Shown here one piece after another: positions 8,958-16,108 of a stretch of 64,000 nucleotides of DNA (its first letter is position 1; each line of letters begins with the position of its first letter). The stretch lies in assembly GCF_025263565.1 (NCBI RefSeq), contig NZ_CP079865.1, forward strand, positions 4,588,001 through 4,652,000, written 5' to 3'. The notes under the pieces are model-generated. The model saw only the letters and a program-made list of their open reading frames with translations. It ran no database searches and was not told the DNA's origin. Position numbers and translations under genes: made by a program. This DNA is from Mycobacterium sp. SMC-8 (GTDB lineage: Bacteria > Actinomycetota > Actinomycetes > Mycobacteriales > Mycobacteriaceae).

Positions 8958-10364
8958 TCAGCCGAACAGGGCAGTGCTCGCCGCCTTGAGCTCATCGGCC
9001 TTGGCGTCGGAGTAGATCGACAGCGACACCGCCGGATCGTGGCCGTGCCACGCGGCCACGATGTGCACCGGGTGGTGCTGGTCGAGCATCAGCGACACCG
9101 ACGTATTGCGCAGCCCCTTGAGGTGGATTCGGCGCAGCCCCGCTGCCTTTCGCAGGCGGTGGAATTCATCGGAGAACCATTCGTGACGCACCGGCCCGGT
9201 GTCAGGTTGCACCGCTATCAGGCGGTCATCAGACCACTCGACGCCGAGCGCCAACGCCTCCGACTTCTGACGAGTCTTGAGACTGCGCAGAGCCTCGGTC
9301 AATTCGCCGGGTAGCGGCAGATCCCGGCGAGAGCGCCGCGACTTCGGCGCACCTTCGACTGTCTCGGTACCTACCGCGACCCGGCCTTGCCGGATGCGCA
9401 GGATCTCCCCGTCGATATCCGACCACCGCAGTCCCAGCACCTCGGAGCGCCGCAGCCCGTACATGCTCAACAGCCAGCAGGCATAGAGGCGATGACCCCG
9501 CGCCGCTTCGCGGAACTGCTGCACCTCGGCCACAGTCCACGACTTCGCGGTGCGCTCGCACTCGCCGACTTCGCGGGCCTGGCTGTCATCCCGATGGCCG
9601 TCCTTCGGGCGCTCGACCAGGGCGATGACGTTGCGGGGGAGGACGCCCTGATCTACGAAAGACTGCACGACCGCGGTGAACCGGGTCAGCGTCGAGCGCA
9701 CCGAGACCACACCGACGCCGCCGAGGTCGTCGGACTCACCGCCTGGGGGCTGTGCGGCCAGGACATAAACAGCCCGTCGCGGTCGCGCGACCCGGCCGGC
9801 GCGAACCAGCCCCGACAGGCACGTATGTACGTCATCAGCGGGGAACGCCGCCGCGAGTTCGCGCGACGAGATGCCTTCGGGGTGGGCCGCGATAACGGCT
9901 GCCACCCGACCGGCCAGCGACTCAGGGCGGTAGTGCCGTGGCGACTGCCGACCGGCCGTGAGCATCCATTCGACCAAGCTGTCACCGTCAGCCTTAGTGA
10001 GCTGCTGCAACTTCTTGCCGCCGAGGTGACGGCGCACCGGCTTGAGGTCGTTGCGGTAGCCCTCCAACGTGACTCGACGCACGCCCCGGCGACCGGCAAG
10101 CCACTGGTCACATGCCTCGTCCACCGTCAGCGTCGTTGCCTTGGCGTAGGTGCCTGCGGCCACCTCGGCAGTTATCCGGTGCCACTCTTTCCGGGCCTCC
10201 GTCAGGGTGCGGTAGGTGAATCTGCGGCGGTCGCGAGAGCCGTCCGGCTTGGTGCCCACGTCGGCCTGAAACCAATAGCTCTTGGTCCCGTTCTGCGCCG
10301 TGTGTTTGGTGATCGGCGCCGCGCGGCGGGTGCGCTTGGAACGGTCGGCGTCGGCAGCGCTCAT
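8958..10364 (-). CDS. int: Tyrosine integrase with an embedded winged-helix-like insert
   Basis: 468 residues. The N-terminal region (about 20-75) resembles an AP2-like arm-binding domain (YWFQADVGTKPDGSRDRRRF). A core-binding domain follows, then the catalytic domain with Arg305 in MYGLRRSEVLGL, the HLKGLR box (Lys416, Arg419) in place of the usual HxLR, His440 in AWHGH and the nucleophile Tyr451. Residues about 145-205 (RVAAVIAAHPEGISSRELAAAF, then a V-RPRRAVYVL wing) look like a winged helix inserted in the core-binding domain, which is unusual. It recombines attP with tRNA-Pro. It overlaps the upstream HTH gene by 4 bp (ATGA), so the two are co-expressed. Confidence 0.95.
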   Translation of the reverse strand: MSAADADRSKRTRRAAPITKHTAQNGTKSYWFQADVGTKPDGSRDRRRFTYRTLTEARKEWHRITAEVAAGTYAKATTLTVDEACDQWLAGRRGVRRVTLEGYRNDLKPVRRHLGGKKLQQLTKADGDSLVEWMLTAGRQSPRHYRPESLAGRVAAVIAAHPEGISSRELAAAFPADDVHTCLSGLVRAGRVARPRRAVYVLAAQPPGGESDDLGGVGVVSVRSTLTRFTAVVQSFVDQGVLPRNVIALVERPKDGHRDDSQAREVGECERTAKSWTVAEVQQFREAARGHRLYACWLLSMYGLRRSEVLGLRWSDIDGEILRIRQGRVAVGTETVEGAPKSRRSRRDLPLPGELTEALRSLKTRQKSEALALGVEWSDDRLIAVQPDTGPVRHEWFSDEFHRLRKAAGLRRIHLKGLRNTSVSLMLDQHHPVHIVAAWHGHDPAVSLSIYSDAKADELKAASTALFG

Positions 10365-10960
10365 AGATTGTTCTCCTGGTTGCGGCGGGCGGTGAGTGTG
10401 TCTCGTTGCTTGGGCGACGGCCTGCGCGGAATCTCGATGCCGTCGAGGAGTCCTTCGGTGCGGGCCTTGGCGATCATGCGGTCCAAGGTGCGCGTGCCCA
10501 CCCCGAGCTGTGCGGCGACAGTGGGCCGCACCGGCAGGCCGTTCATAATCGCGTTTTCGATCAGGTCGGGCAGCTTCACCAAGCGGTCGTCAGCGTTGTC
10601 AGGTTGGGTGAAGGTGTCGCGCTGATCGTCGGGCATCGCGAACGCGCCACCGCCGCGGGAGATCCACTGCCGCGCTGAGTAGGCCAGGCGACGCGCCGGG
10701 ACGGAGCGCAGCGCCTCATAGTCGACAGGCTCGGAGCCCGGGTCGTCGGCCACGATGGTCAGCTCCGCGAGCGCGGGTGCGTTGCCCTTGGTGGCGGTGA
10801 CCCGAACGACGTAGGTATATGGGTGATCATGCAGCCGAATCGCCACGCGCTCATCAGGTTTCGGCGTCCGGTAGCGCGGCTTTGTGCCCTTCTTCGGCGG
10901 GTCCGCATAGTCAACGGACTCGACGTCGCCGCGCTGTAATGCCGGTGGTGTCTTGGTCAC
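10361..10960 (-). CDS. HTH DNA-binding protein co-transcribed with the integrase
   Basis: 199 residues from GTG 10960, chosen because GAGGAG lies 9 bp upstream; a longer frame starting at 11044 would cross the putative operator. The C-terminal third contains a clear helix-turn-helix (PVRPTVAAQLGVGTRTLDRMI). The N-terminal part is hydrophilic with a beta-rich segment (VAIRLHDHPYTYVVRVT). The product is not recognised by name. Its position upstream of int and divergent from the excisionase-like gene suggests a role in controlling integration/excision or acting as the element repressor (the Stl-like position). That role is inference. Confidence 0.65.
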   Translation of the reverse strand: MTKTPPALQRGDVESVDYADPPKKGTKPRYRTPKPDERVAIRLHDHPYTYVVRVTATKGNAPALAELTIVADDPGSEPVDYEALRSVPARRLAYSARQWISRGGGAFAMPDDQRDTFTQPDNADDRLVKLPDLIENAIMNGLPVRPTVAAQLGVGTRTLDRMIAKARTEGLLDGIEIPRRPSPKQRDTLTARRNQENNL

Positions 10961-11002
10961 CGTGGCGGTCTCCTCGTCTATTTCGCCTCGCAGTGCGTGA
11001 GA

Positions 11003-11081
11003 TGGCGAGTGTATGTCCTGGACATTCGCCACACAAGTAGGCACGCTGGTGGGTATGACACTACAGCCTGCACATTCGCCA
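11003..11081. promoter_or_regulatory. Divergent promoter region with three copies of a TGGCGA/TCGCCA operator motif
   Basis: TGGCGAGTGT (11003-11012) and ACATTCGCCA (11022-11031) form an inverted pair about 9 bp apart. A third copy, ACATTCGCCA, lies at 11072-11081 inside the start of the rightward gene, exactly 50 bp downstream of the second. This lies between the leftward HTH-int operon and the rightward excisionase operon, where a lysogeny-type switch would sit. Confidence 0.5.
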
Positions 11082-11276
11082 ACCGTTCCGACTCTCGATG
11101 ACCTGCGCCGGGAGCCGCCGTTGATCAGCGTCGGGCGCGCGGCGCAGTACGTGGGGGTGAGCCGCGCGTTCGGCTACACGATGGCCAAAGAGGGCCGGTT
11201 GCCGGTGGTCAAGCTGGGCTCACGCCGGGTGAAGGTCAAGAGCGCCGCGCTGCTGGCGATGCTGGAGGGCGAGTAG
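11055..11276 (+). CDS. Excisionase-like HTH protein
   Basis: 73 residues. The body ISVGRAAQYVGVSRAFGYTMAKEGRLPVVKLGSRRVKVK is a compact MerR/Xis-type winged helix (HTH_17), ending at a glutamate-rich tail. Such proteins serve as recombination directionality factors in mycobacterial phages and integrative elements. The ATG at 11055 follows GGTGGG. The gene overlaps the third operator copy. It is the first gene of the rightward operon and the best candidate for the element's Xis. Confidence 0.75.
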   Translation: MTLQPAHSPTVPTLDDLRREPPLISVGRAAQYVGVSRAFGYTMAKEGRLPVVKLGSRRVKVKSAALLAMLEGE

Positions 11277-11388
11277 TCGCGCCAAGAGCGTTGTATGACA
11301 ACACCTTTCAGCTCTGCGCAGTCATCCCGCTTGCCGCCCTGCCGAGTAACGTGCGCGCTACCTGCCCCCGCAACAAAGGAGCCCCGCT

Positions 11389-11598
11389 GTGGCCGATCCC
11401 GTGACCGTTATCCATCTGCTGGACCCGCCCGCTGCGGCGCGCTACATCAACATGAGCCCGGAGACGATGCGCGTCTGGCGCCGCACCGGTACCGGCCCGG
11501 CGTTCATCCGCGTCGCGAGCAACCGTGTGCGCTACCGGGTTTCTGATCTCGACGCCTGGCTCGACGGGCTGCGCGTGACGACCGGCGACCAGGACTGA
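11389..11598 (+). CDS. Second small HTH (excisionase/AlpA-like) protein
   Basis: 69 residues from GTG 11389 with AAAGGA upstream. The motif LDPPAAARYINMSPETMRVWRRTGTGPAFIRV followed by VRYRVSDLDAWLDG is the classic HTH_17 excisionase/AlpA pattern. With the neighbour at 11055 there are two related DNA-binding proteins in tandem; one may control excision and the other transcription, as in satellites where an AlpA-type protein activates the replication genes. Sequence alone cannot assign which. Confidence 0.75.
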   Translation: MADPVTVIHLLDPPAAARYINMSPETMRVWRRTGTGPAFIRVASNRVRYRVSDLDAWLDGLRVTTGDQD

Positions 11599-11691
11599 AC
11601 CACCCCCAGAGACAGGTTCGCCGCCGGTCCCTGACCAAGACCGGCGGCGACTTAACCCAATGTCCCATCCCCGCAAAAGAACAGGAACACA

Positions 11692-13782
11692 GTGAATACT
11701 ACGTCCTCCGAGGTCACCTGCGCCGGTTCACCAGAGGCATCGGAAGGGCTCGCCGAACACCTCAGTGGGCCATACCTGCTTGACGTCACTGACACTCCCG
11801 GGACGATTCGAGTCAACGACTTGTTCGGTCGCGACCTCGCCGACGCGCTGGTGACATGGAACCGTCAGCAGATCGGACACGGCCGCTATCCGCTCGATCA
11901 CAACGGTCAAGAGACGCCGAACCCTTGTGTGGCAGACCTGTTGGCGATTCCGGTCGAACCCATCGCTGAGTTCGTCGCTGACCGCGGGATCGACCTGCCC
12001 ACCCGCGCACAGTTCCGCGACTGGATCGCGAAGGATCTCGCGGATGGCGGCGACGGCATCGACCCGGAGCTCGAGCTGTGGCGTGCCCGCGAAGTAGTCG
12101 ACCCCGATCTTGCCGCAAGTGCGCAGACCCCCACGGAGCCACGGATTTGCGGTGTGCCGCGGTCGGTGTACGAGATGCTGCAGCCTGATGCGCAACGCAA
12201 GGTGCACGAGGGTCTGGTCATCGCGCCGCCCCAGGCACCCACCTACGTCGCCCGCTGGCTGATCCGGCATCTATTCACCGTGCGCCTACGGATCCCTGGA
12301 CAGCCCCGCCGGGCGTGGATGCGCACGCTGGTACGTGTTGACCAGACCTGGTACCACTACTCGGTCCCCGAGACCGGCGGGCCGGCGCGGTGGATTGCGC
12401 GCCCCGACTCGGAGTGGCTGCGTGGGCAGCTCCGGGGTGCGCTCGCCAGACTCTGGTACCTGAAGGCGCGCACCGCGGCGGGCCAGACGATCTACGACAA
12501 GCTCAAGGCCTGGAACCCGGACACGCGCACCCTCAAGATGGTGGAGGATGCCCTGGCCGATCTGCTCTCGGCCGGGACCGGCACGAGTGCACGGGAGCTA
12601 CCCGACGCGTACGGCGATCAGCGCACTGCCTACCCGACTGCGGACCGTCAGGTCTGGGTGCGTGTGCGTAACGGCGTGCTCGATGTGGCCAGCGGAAAGG
12701 TGCTGCCGGACTGTCCACTGTGGTTCTCGCTGACGATGATCGAGGCTGACTACAGCCATCAGGTCGACTGGGCTGACACAGACTGGATGGGTGTGCTCAC
12801 CGCGCAATGGCCCAACGATCCAGGCGCGATCATCTGCTTGCAGCAGTGGTTCGGATACTTGCTGTCGGGACGAAACGACTTGCAGAAGTTCATGTTCGTC
12901 GTCGGCCCAAAAGGCAGTGCGAAGTCGTTGATTGCCGATGTGGCCGAGGCGCTCATGGGTAGCTCGGTCGAATTGGGCCTCGCGGCTCTCAACTCGCAGT
13001 TCGGTCTAGCTGACGCCTACGACCGAGGCGCCACGTTCGCGGTCATGGCCGACATGCGCTTCGGGGCGCGTGATACCAGCTTGGCGGTGAGCCGGTTATT
13101 GGCGATCACCGGCGGCGACACGGTCCAAATTGACCGCAAGTACAAGGATGTGGTGTCGGTCAAACTGCCGGTGCGCCTGCACGGATCGGCGAACGAGCTT
13201 CCGCGATTGTCCGACCACAGCGGCGCGCTGGGCAGCCGTCTGCTGATTCTGGAGACCTCGCGGGTGTTCCGTGGCACCGACGACGACGATCCCGGCCTCA
13301 AACACCGGATCGTCACCGAGGAACTCGGTGCAGTGCTGCGGTGGGCAGTAGACGGTCTGGCGCAGCTCAACGCGTCCGGCGGGGTGTTCGCCGTCAGTGC
13401 CCGCGCTGAGGAGCTGGCCGAGGAGGTGGCCGACGAGTTCTCTAACGTGCGCCAGTTCGTTTCGCAGTGCTGTGAGATCGGGGCTGAGGACGACTACGTG
13501 CTGCTCGCTGAGCTGTTCCGCGTCTGGTGCAAGTGGGCCATCGAAAACAAGTCGGGTGAACGGATGAGCCAAAACGCATTTCGGAAGGCGCTCATGGCGA
13601 TGCACCATGACCCGATCAGGCCTGGACAGAAGAAGGGCACCGGCGAGCGAGTAGTCCGAGGAATCATGGGTGCCCGATGCGATTACGTCGAACGGGACCG
13701 GTTCGGCGGCGATCAGCAAAAGACCATCAGTACCGGAGGCCTCACGGCAGAAGGCGATCCGTTCAAGCGTAAGGCTGGCTGA
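11692..13782 (+). CDS. Phage/plasmid-type primase with SF3 helicase domain (D5/P4 family)
   Basis: 696 residues from GTG 11692. The C-terminal half is an SF3 ATPase: Walker A FVVGPKGSAKSL near residues 402-413 (Ala in place of the last Gly), Walker B around VMADMRFG, and motif C SANELPRLSDHSGALGSRLL. The middle segment (VRNGVLDVASGKVLPDCPLWFS) is the D5 N-terminal helicase-associated region. The N-terminal 200 residues have no motif I can name; any primase activity would lie there. It should unwind the element's origin, and the twelve-repeat array begins 6 bp after its stop codon, as with satellite Rep/Pri proteins and their iterons. Confidence 0.88.
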   Translation: MNTTSSEVTCAGSPEASEGLAEHLSGPYLLDVTDTPGTIRVNDLFGRDLADALVTWNRQQIGHGRYPLDHNGQETPNPCVADLLAIPVEPIAEFVADRGIDLPTRAQFRDWIAKDLADGGDGIDPELELWRAREVVDPDLAASAQTPTEPRICGVPRSVYEMLQPDAQRKVHEGLVIAPPQAPTYVARWLIRHLFTVRLRIPGQPRRAWMRTLVRVDQTWYHYSVPETGGPARWIARPDSEWLRGQLRGALARLWYLKARTAAGQTIYDKLKAWNPDTRTLKMVEDALADLLSAGTGTSARELPDAYGDQRTAYPTADRQVWVRVRNGVLDVASGKVLPDCPLWFSLTMIEADYSHQVDWADTDWMGVLTAQWPNDPGAIICLQQWFGYLLSGRNDLQKFMFVVGPKGSAKSLIADVAEALMGSSVELGLAALNSQFGLADAYDRGATFAVMADMRFGARDTSLAVSRLLAITGGDTVQIDRKYKDVVSVKLPVRLHGSANELPRLSDHSGALGSRLLILETSRVFRGTDDDDPGLKHRIVTEELGAVLRWAVDGLAQLNASGGVFAVSARAEELAEEVADEFSNVRQFVSQCCEIGAEDDYVLLAELFRVWCKWAIENKSGERMSQNAFRKALMAMHHDPIRPGQKKGTGERVVRGIMGARCDYVERDRFGGDQQKTISTGGLTAEGDPFKRKAG

Positions 13783-13787
13783 CCGAC

Positions 13788-14133
13788 CGCGTTACCGACT
13801 GCGTTACCTGCCGTCCCGACCCGTGTTACCGGTCCCTTCGCGTACCGATTCGGGCGTTGACCACGAGCGTGCTTGAGGCTCGCCGCGCGCACCCGGTGCG
13901 TTTTGAGGGCGGTAACAAGGGGGGGTAACGCAGAGGTAACGCAGTTTGAGCGCGAAGCGGGAGAGCGGCATCGGCGGCGCAAAGGCGCAGGCTGTGTGAT
14001 GTTTGCGGCCGGCTGTTCATCGGCAGGTAACGCAGGTAACGCAGGTAACGCAGAAAAACTGACTGAAACATTGTGATAAGAAATTCTCTATAGGAGAGAG
14101 GTTTTGCGCGTTATCCGCGTTACCTGCGTTACC
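13788..14133. repeat. Iteron array flanking an AT-rich core: putative replication origin
   Basis: Twelve copies (some imperfect) of the 9-mer GGTAACGCA occur in four groups of three. Inverted copies are at 13788, 13800 and 13822; direct at 13911, 13924 and 13935; direct at 14026, 14035 and 14044 (perfect tandem); and inverted at 14107, 14116 and 14125 (tandem). The last two groups face each other across 14053-14106, a 54-bp stretch of only about one-third G+C in a region otherwise above 60%. Convergent iterons around an AT-rich core next to the primase-helicase gene match satellite and plasmid origins. No long ORF occupies the region. Confidence 0.8.
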
Positions 14134-14284
14134 GGTGACACACAGCCTCTTGCCGGGTTCGCCGACATGGGCTTCCGGAACGGGCGGTCAGCAAACGTCT
14201 GCAACATGGTTTCCTCGGTGGGCGCCCGTGCACGAACCCGCGCTCGCGCCCTCGCTTCCCCCCTCATGCGTATTAATTGCGTAC

Positions 14285-14776
14285 ATGGCACCCGTCATGC
14301 CCCATCGAGACAGTCGAGCCCGTGCTGAGCAAGCGTTCCGGTTGCGTGCGCTCGGATACACCTGGAGAGCGGTGGCCGACCATCTTGGGTACCGCAGTGC
14401 AGGAGCGGCGCAGTCGGCGGTGAATCGGCACCTGGAGCGGACGCCGCCCGAGACCGTGGAGGGTGCACGCAAGTCGGCGACCGAGCGTCTGCAGATCTCG
14501 GCGCAGATCCTCGCCGAGCGGATCTTCGACGCGCGGGCCAGCGGTGACGACGACAGGCTCGTGCCCTTGATGCGCGAGCTGCGGAACACCACAGCAGAGA
14601 TGGCCAAGCTGAACGGGCTCAATGTGCCCGTCGCCCAACAGCTTGACGTGACCGTGCACCAGTCGGCGACGGCAATCATCGACCGCATGGAGGCTGAGCT
14701 GTTGGCGTTGAGCGCCCGTCAGCCGCAGACCTTGCAGCCGGGCAACGTAATCGAAGGAGAAGTGATCGAGTCATGA
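14285..14776 (+). CDS. HTH protein in the terminase-small-subunit position (TerS-like)
   Basis: 163 residues from ATG 14285 (ATG 14297 is an alternative); a TATTAAT tract lies just upstream and no clear ribosome site is visible, so it may be leaderless. Residues 14-45 form a helix-turn-helix (RLRALGYTWRAVADHLGYRSAGAAQSAVNRHL). A long helical region follows with RDSRARAEQ-type charged repeats and a C-terminal acidic tail. Small size, N-terminal HTH, helical oligomerisation region and location upstream of TerL are the usual properties of TerS, and satellites often carry their own TerS to redirect packaging. The assignment is by context, not by a specific family match. Confidence 0.5.
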   Translation: MAPVMPHRDSRARAEQAFRLRALGYTWRAVADHLGYRSAGAAQSAVNRHLERTPPETVEGARKSATERLQISAQILAERIFDARASGDDDRLVPLMRELRNTTAEMAKLNGLNVPVAQQLDVTVHQSATAIIDRMEAELLALSARQPQTLQPGNVIEGEVIES

Positions 14777-15165
14777 CGACCACCGAGGACGTGATCAAGT
14801 CGGCGGCAGCCGTCGCGCGCGATGCCGCCGAAGGCCGGCTGTCGTCGGCCGACCTGGACCAGGCGGTGGCCGACGAGTGCCGCGCGTTGTTCGGCGTCGT
14901 CGCCGGGCCAGACGATCCGTTGTGGCCGTTGCACGTCGACATCGCACGCCAGGTGCTCGCGGCCGGTGGGCTCACCGCTGCGGAGGTAGCCGAGTGGGCC
15001 GCTGTCCTGAAACGTCGAGAGCAACATAACGGGGCTGTGGGGACCGTAGACGGCTCTCAGCCGCGCGGTGGTCCCGATGTGCCTGCCGACCCGGAAACGT
15101 CAGCGAGCGGGTCACTCAGCCCCGGTTCCGGCGGTCCTGACGCGCACCCTGAGACGGGTCTGTAA
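14773..15165 (+). CDS. Hypothetical acidic protein, overlaps the TerS-like gene
   Basis: 130 residues. The start overlaps the previous stop (ATGA). The N-terminal 80 residues are helical (VIKSAAAVARDAAEGRLSSADLDQAVADECRALFG), and the last 45 are Gly/Pro/Ser-rich and probably disordered. No family recognised. Translational coupling to the TerS-like gene suggests they work together, perhaps as a packaging accessory, but no motif supports a precise role. Confidence 0.6.
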   Translation: MTTTEDVIKSAAAVARDAAEGRLSSADLDQAVADECRALFGVVAGPDDPLWPLHVDIARQVLAAGGLTAAEVAEWAAVLKRREQHNGAVGTVDGSQPRGGPDVPADPETSASGSLSPGSGGPDAHPETGL

Positions 15166-15230
15166 CTGAGAAGTGTTGCGACTCTGCATGGTTCGACGGC
15201 AGAGTCGTTGGCGAGTCGATGCCAGTGCGG

Positions 15231-15518
15231 CTATCCGCCTATGTGGTACTGCGGCGCCCACGGGTACCTATCGGGACCGGGGCCGGTCTGGTAGCAGTTG
15301 GACCCGCCGACGTACCCGACACCTTGGTTCCACATCGGCTGGTTCTCGAAGCACCGTTGCCATGACCCGTCTGCCTGGATGGGACCATCGCAGTAGGAGA
15401 TCATCGGCCGCTGCTCGCACCCTGGAGGCGGTGGTGTCGGCCAGGCGTGGGCCGTCGCGGCCAGACCCGTCCCGGTCGCGGCCAGTGCCGTTACGGCGAG
15501 CGCAAGTCTGATCTTCAT
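15231..15518 (-). CDS. Secreted CDGP-domain protein (cargo)
   Basis: 95 residues from ATG 15518 with a GGGGGA ribosome site. A signal peptide is clear: basic MKIR, hydrophobic LALAVTALAATGTGLAATAHA, and a cleavage-like AHA. The mature part has four Cys, and its segment MISYCDGPIQADGSWQRC contains the CDGP signature of small mycobacterial exported proteins of unknown function. It is transcribed against the packaging operon, so it behaves like a moron or cargo gene probably expressed from the integrated state. Confidence 0.75.
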   Translation of the reverse strand: MKIRLALAVTALAATGTGLAATAHAWPTPPPPGCEQRPMISYCDGPIQADGSWQRCFENQPMWNQGVGYVGGSNCYQTGPGPDRYPWAPQYHIGG

Positions 15519-15620
15519 TGAATCCCCCTGTCGATGACGTTCCCGACGTACATCGTTCCCGCTAGTGCTGGGCGTTACTCGCCGCCCGGTGATTTCCGCC
15601 CTCTTTGACACGCTGAGCGT

Positions 15621-15878
15621 GTGACTACGACAGATCGTGACAACTGTGTCGGATACGCCCACCCGAGCAGCCGACCGGCGTCGTCGTGGCGCGGCACGCT
15701 CGGCGTCCTCGCCTCGCGTGGCGAGACGACGGGACCGCGCGTCGAGGAGGCGCAGGTGGCTCTGTCCTGGCACCGGCTCACCGATGCCATCAGGGCAGAG
15801 GCCGAGCGCGGGTTCCTCACCGAGAGCCGGGCCGAATCGCTGATCAACCAACTACCCGCAGAAGGCGGTGCACCGTGA
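15621..15878 (+). CDS. Small helical protein, paralogue of the gene at 19563
   Basis: 85 residues from GTG 15621. The core ASSWRGTLGVLASRGETTG, RVEEAQVALSWHRLTDAI, ERGFLTESRAESLINQLP aligns along its length with the product at 19563 (SASSWSSTLAVLKSRG, RIVEARDALAYWRVRRVI, ERGNLSPEHIPALADML). I do not know the function. The family is a small all-helical protein with conserved W and SRG. Its stop overlaps the next start (GTGA). Confidence 0.65.
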   Translation: MTTTDRDNCVGYAHPSSRPASSWRGTLGVLASRGETTGPRVEEAQVALSWHRLTDAIRAEAERGFLTESRAESLINQLPAEGGAP

Positions 15879-16108
15879 CGACGACAGCGACCGCGGACGA
15901 ACTCGACACCGCGATTCTCGATGCGCTCCACGCGACGCCGGACGGCTGCGCGTGGTGGGCCGAGATCCGGTCTCAGCTTCCCGCATCGACGTTCTGGCCA
16001 CCGATCAAGAGCCTGGTCCGGTTGGTGGAGCGCGGCCAGGTGCACACAACCAAGATCGGTGGCCGCGACTTCATATGCCTGGCCATCACGTTGGGGCCGG
16101 CGGCATGA
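15875..16108 (+). CDS. Small winged-helix-like protein preceding TerL
   Basis: 77 residues from GTG 15875, overlapping the previous stop, and its own stop overlaps the TerL start (ATGA). Residues 12-70 fit a winged helix: helices ILDALHATPDGCAWWAEIRSQLP and PPIKSLVRLVERGQV, then a beta wing VHTTKIGGRDFICLAI. Tight coupling to terL suggests a packaging or regulatory partner; it could equally be the true DNA-recognition subunit instead of the product at 14285. Family unknown. Confidence 0.6.
   Translation: MTTTATADELDTAILDALHATPDGCAWWAEIRSQLPASTFWPPIKSLVRLVERGQVHTTKIGGRDFICLAITLGPAA

Noticed and set aside
9387..10625. Long plus-strand ORF antisense to the integrase
   Set aside because: It is a high-GC shadow frame opposite a well-conserved integrase and HTH gene, with no domain or ribosome site.
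13788..14133. CRISPR-like array
   Set aside because: The repeats are only 9 bp, lie in both orientations and in tandem without regular spacers, and no cas gene is present. An iteron origin explains them better.
15173..15511. Plus-strand ORF opposite the CDGP protein gene
   Set aside because: Arg-rich shadow; the minus strand has a clear signal peptide and family signature.
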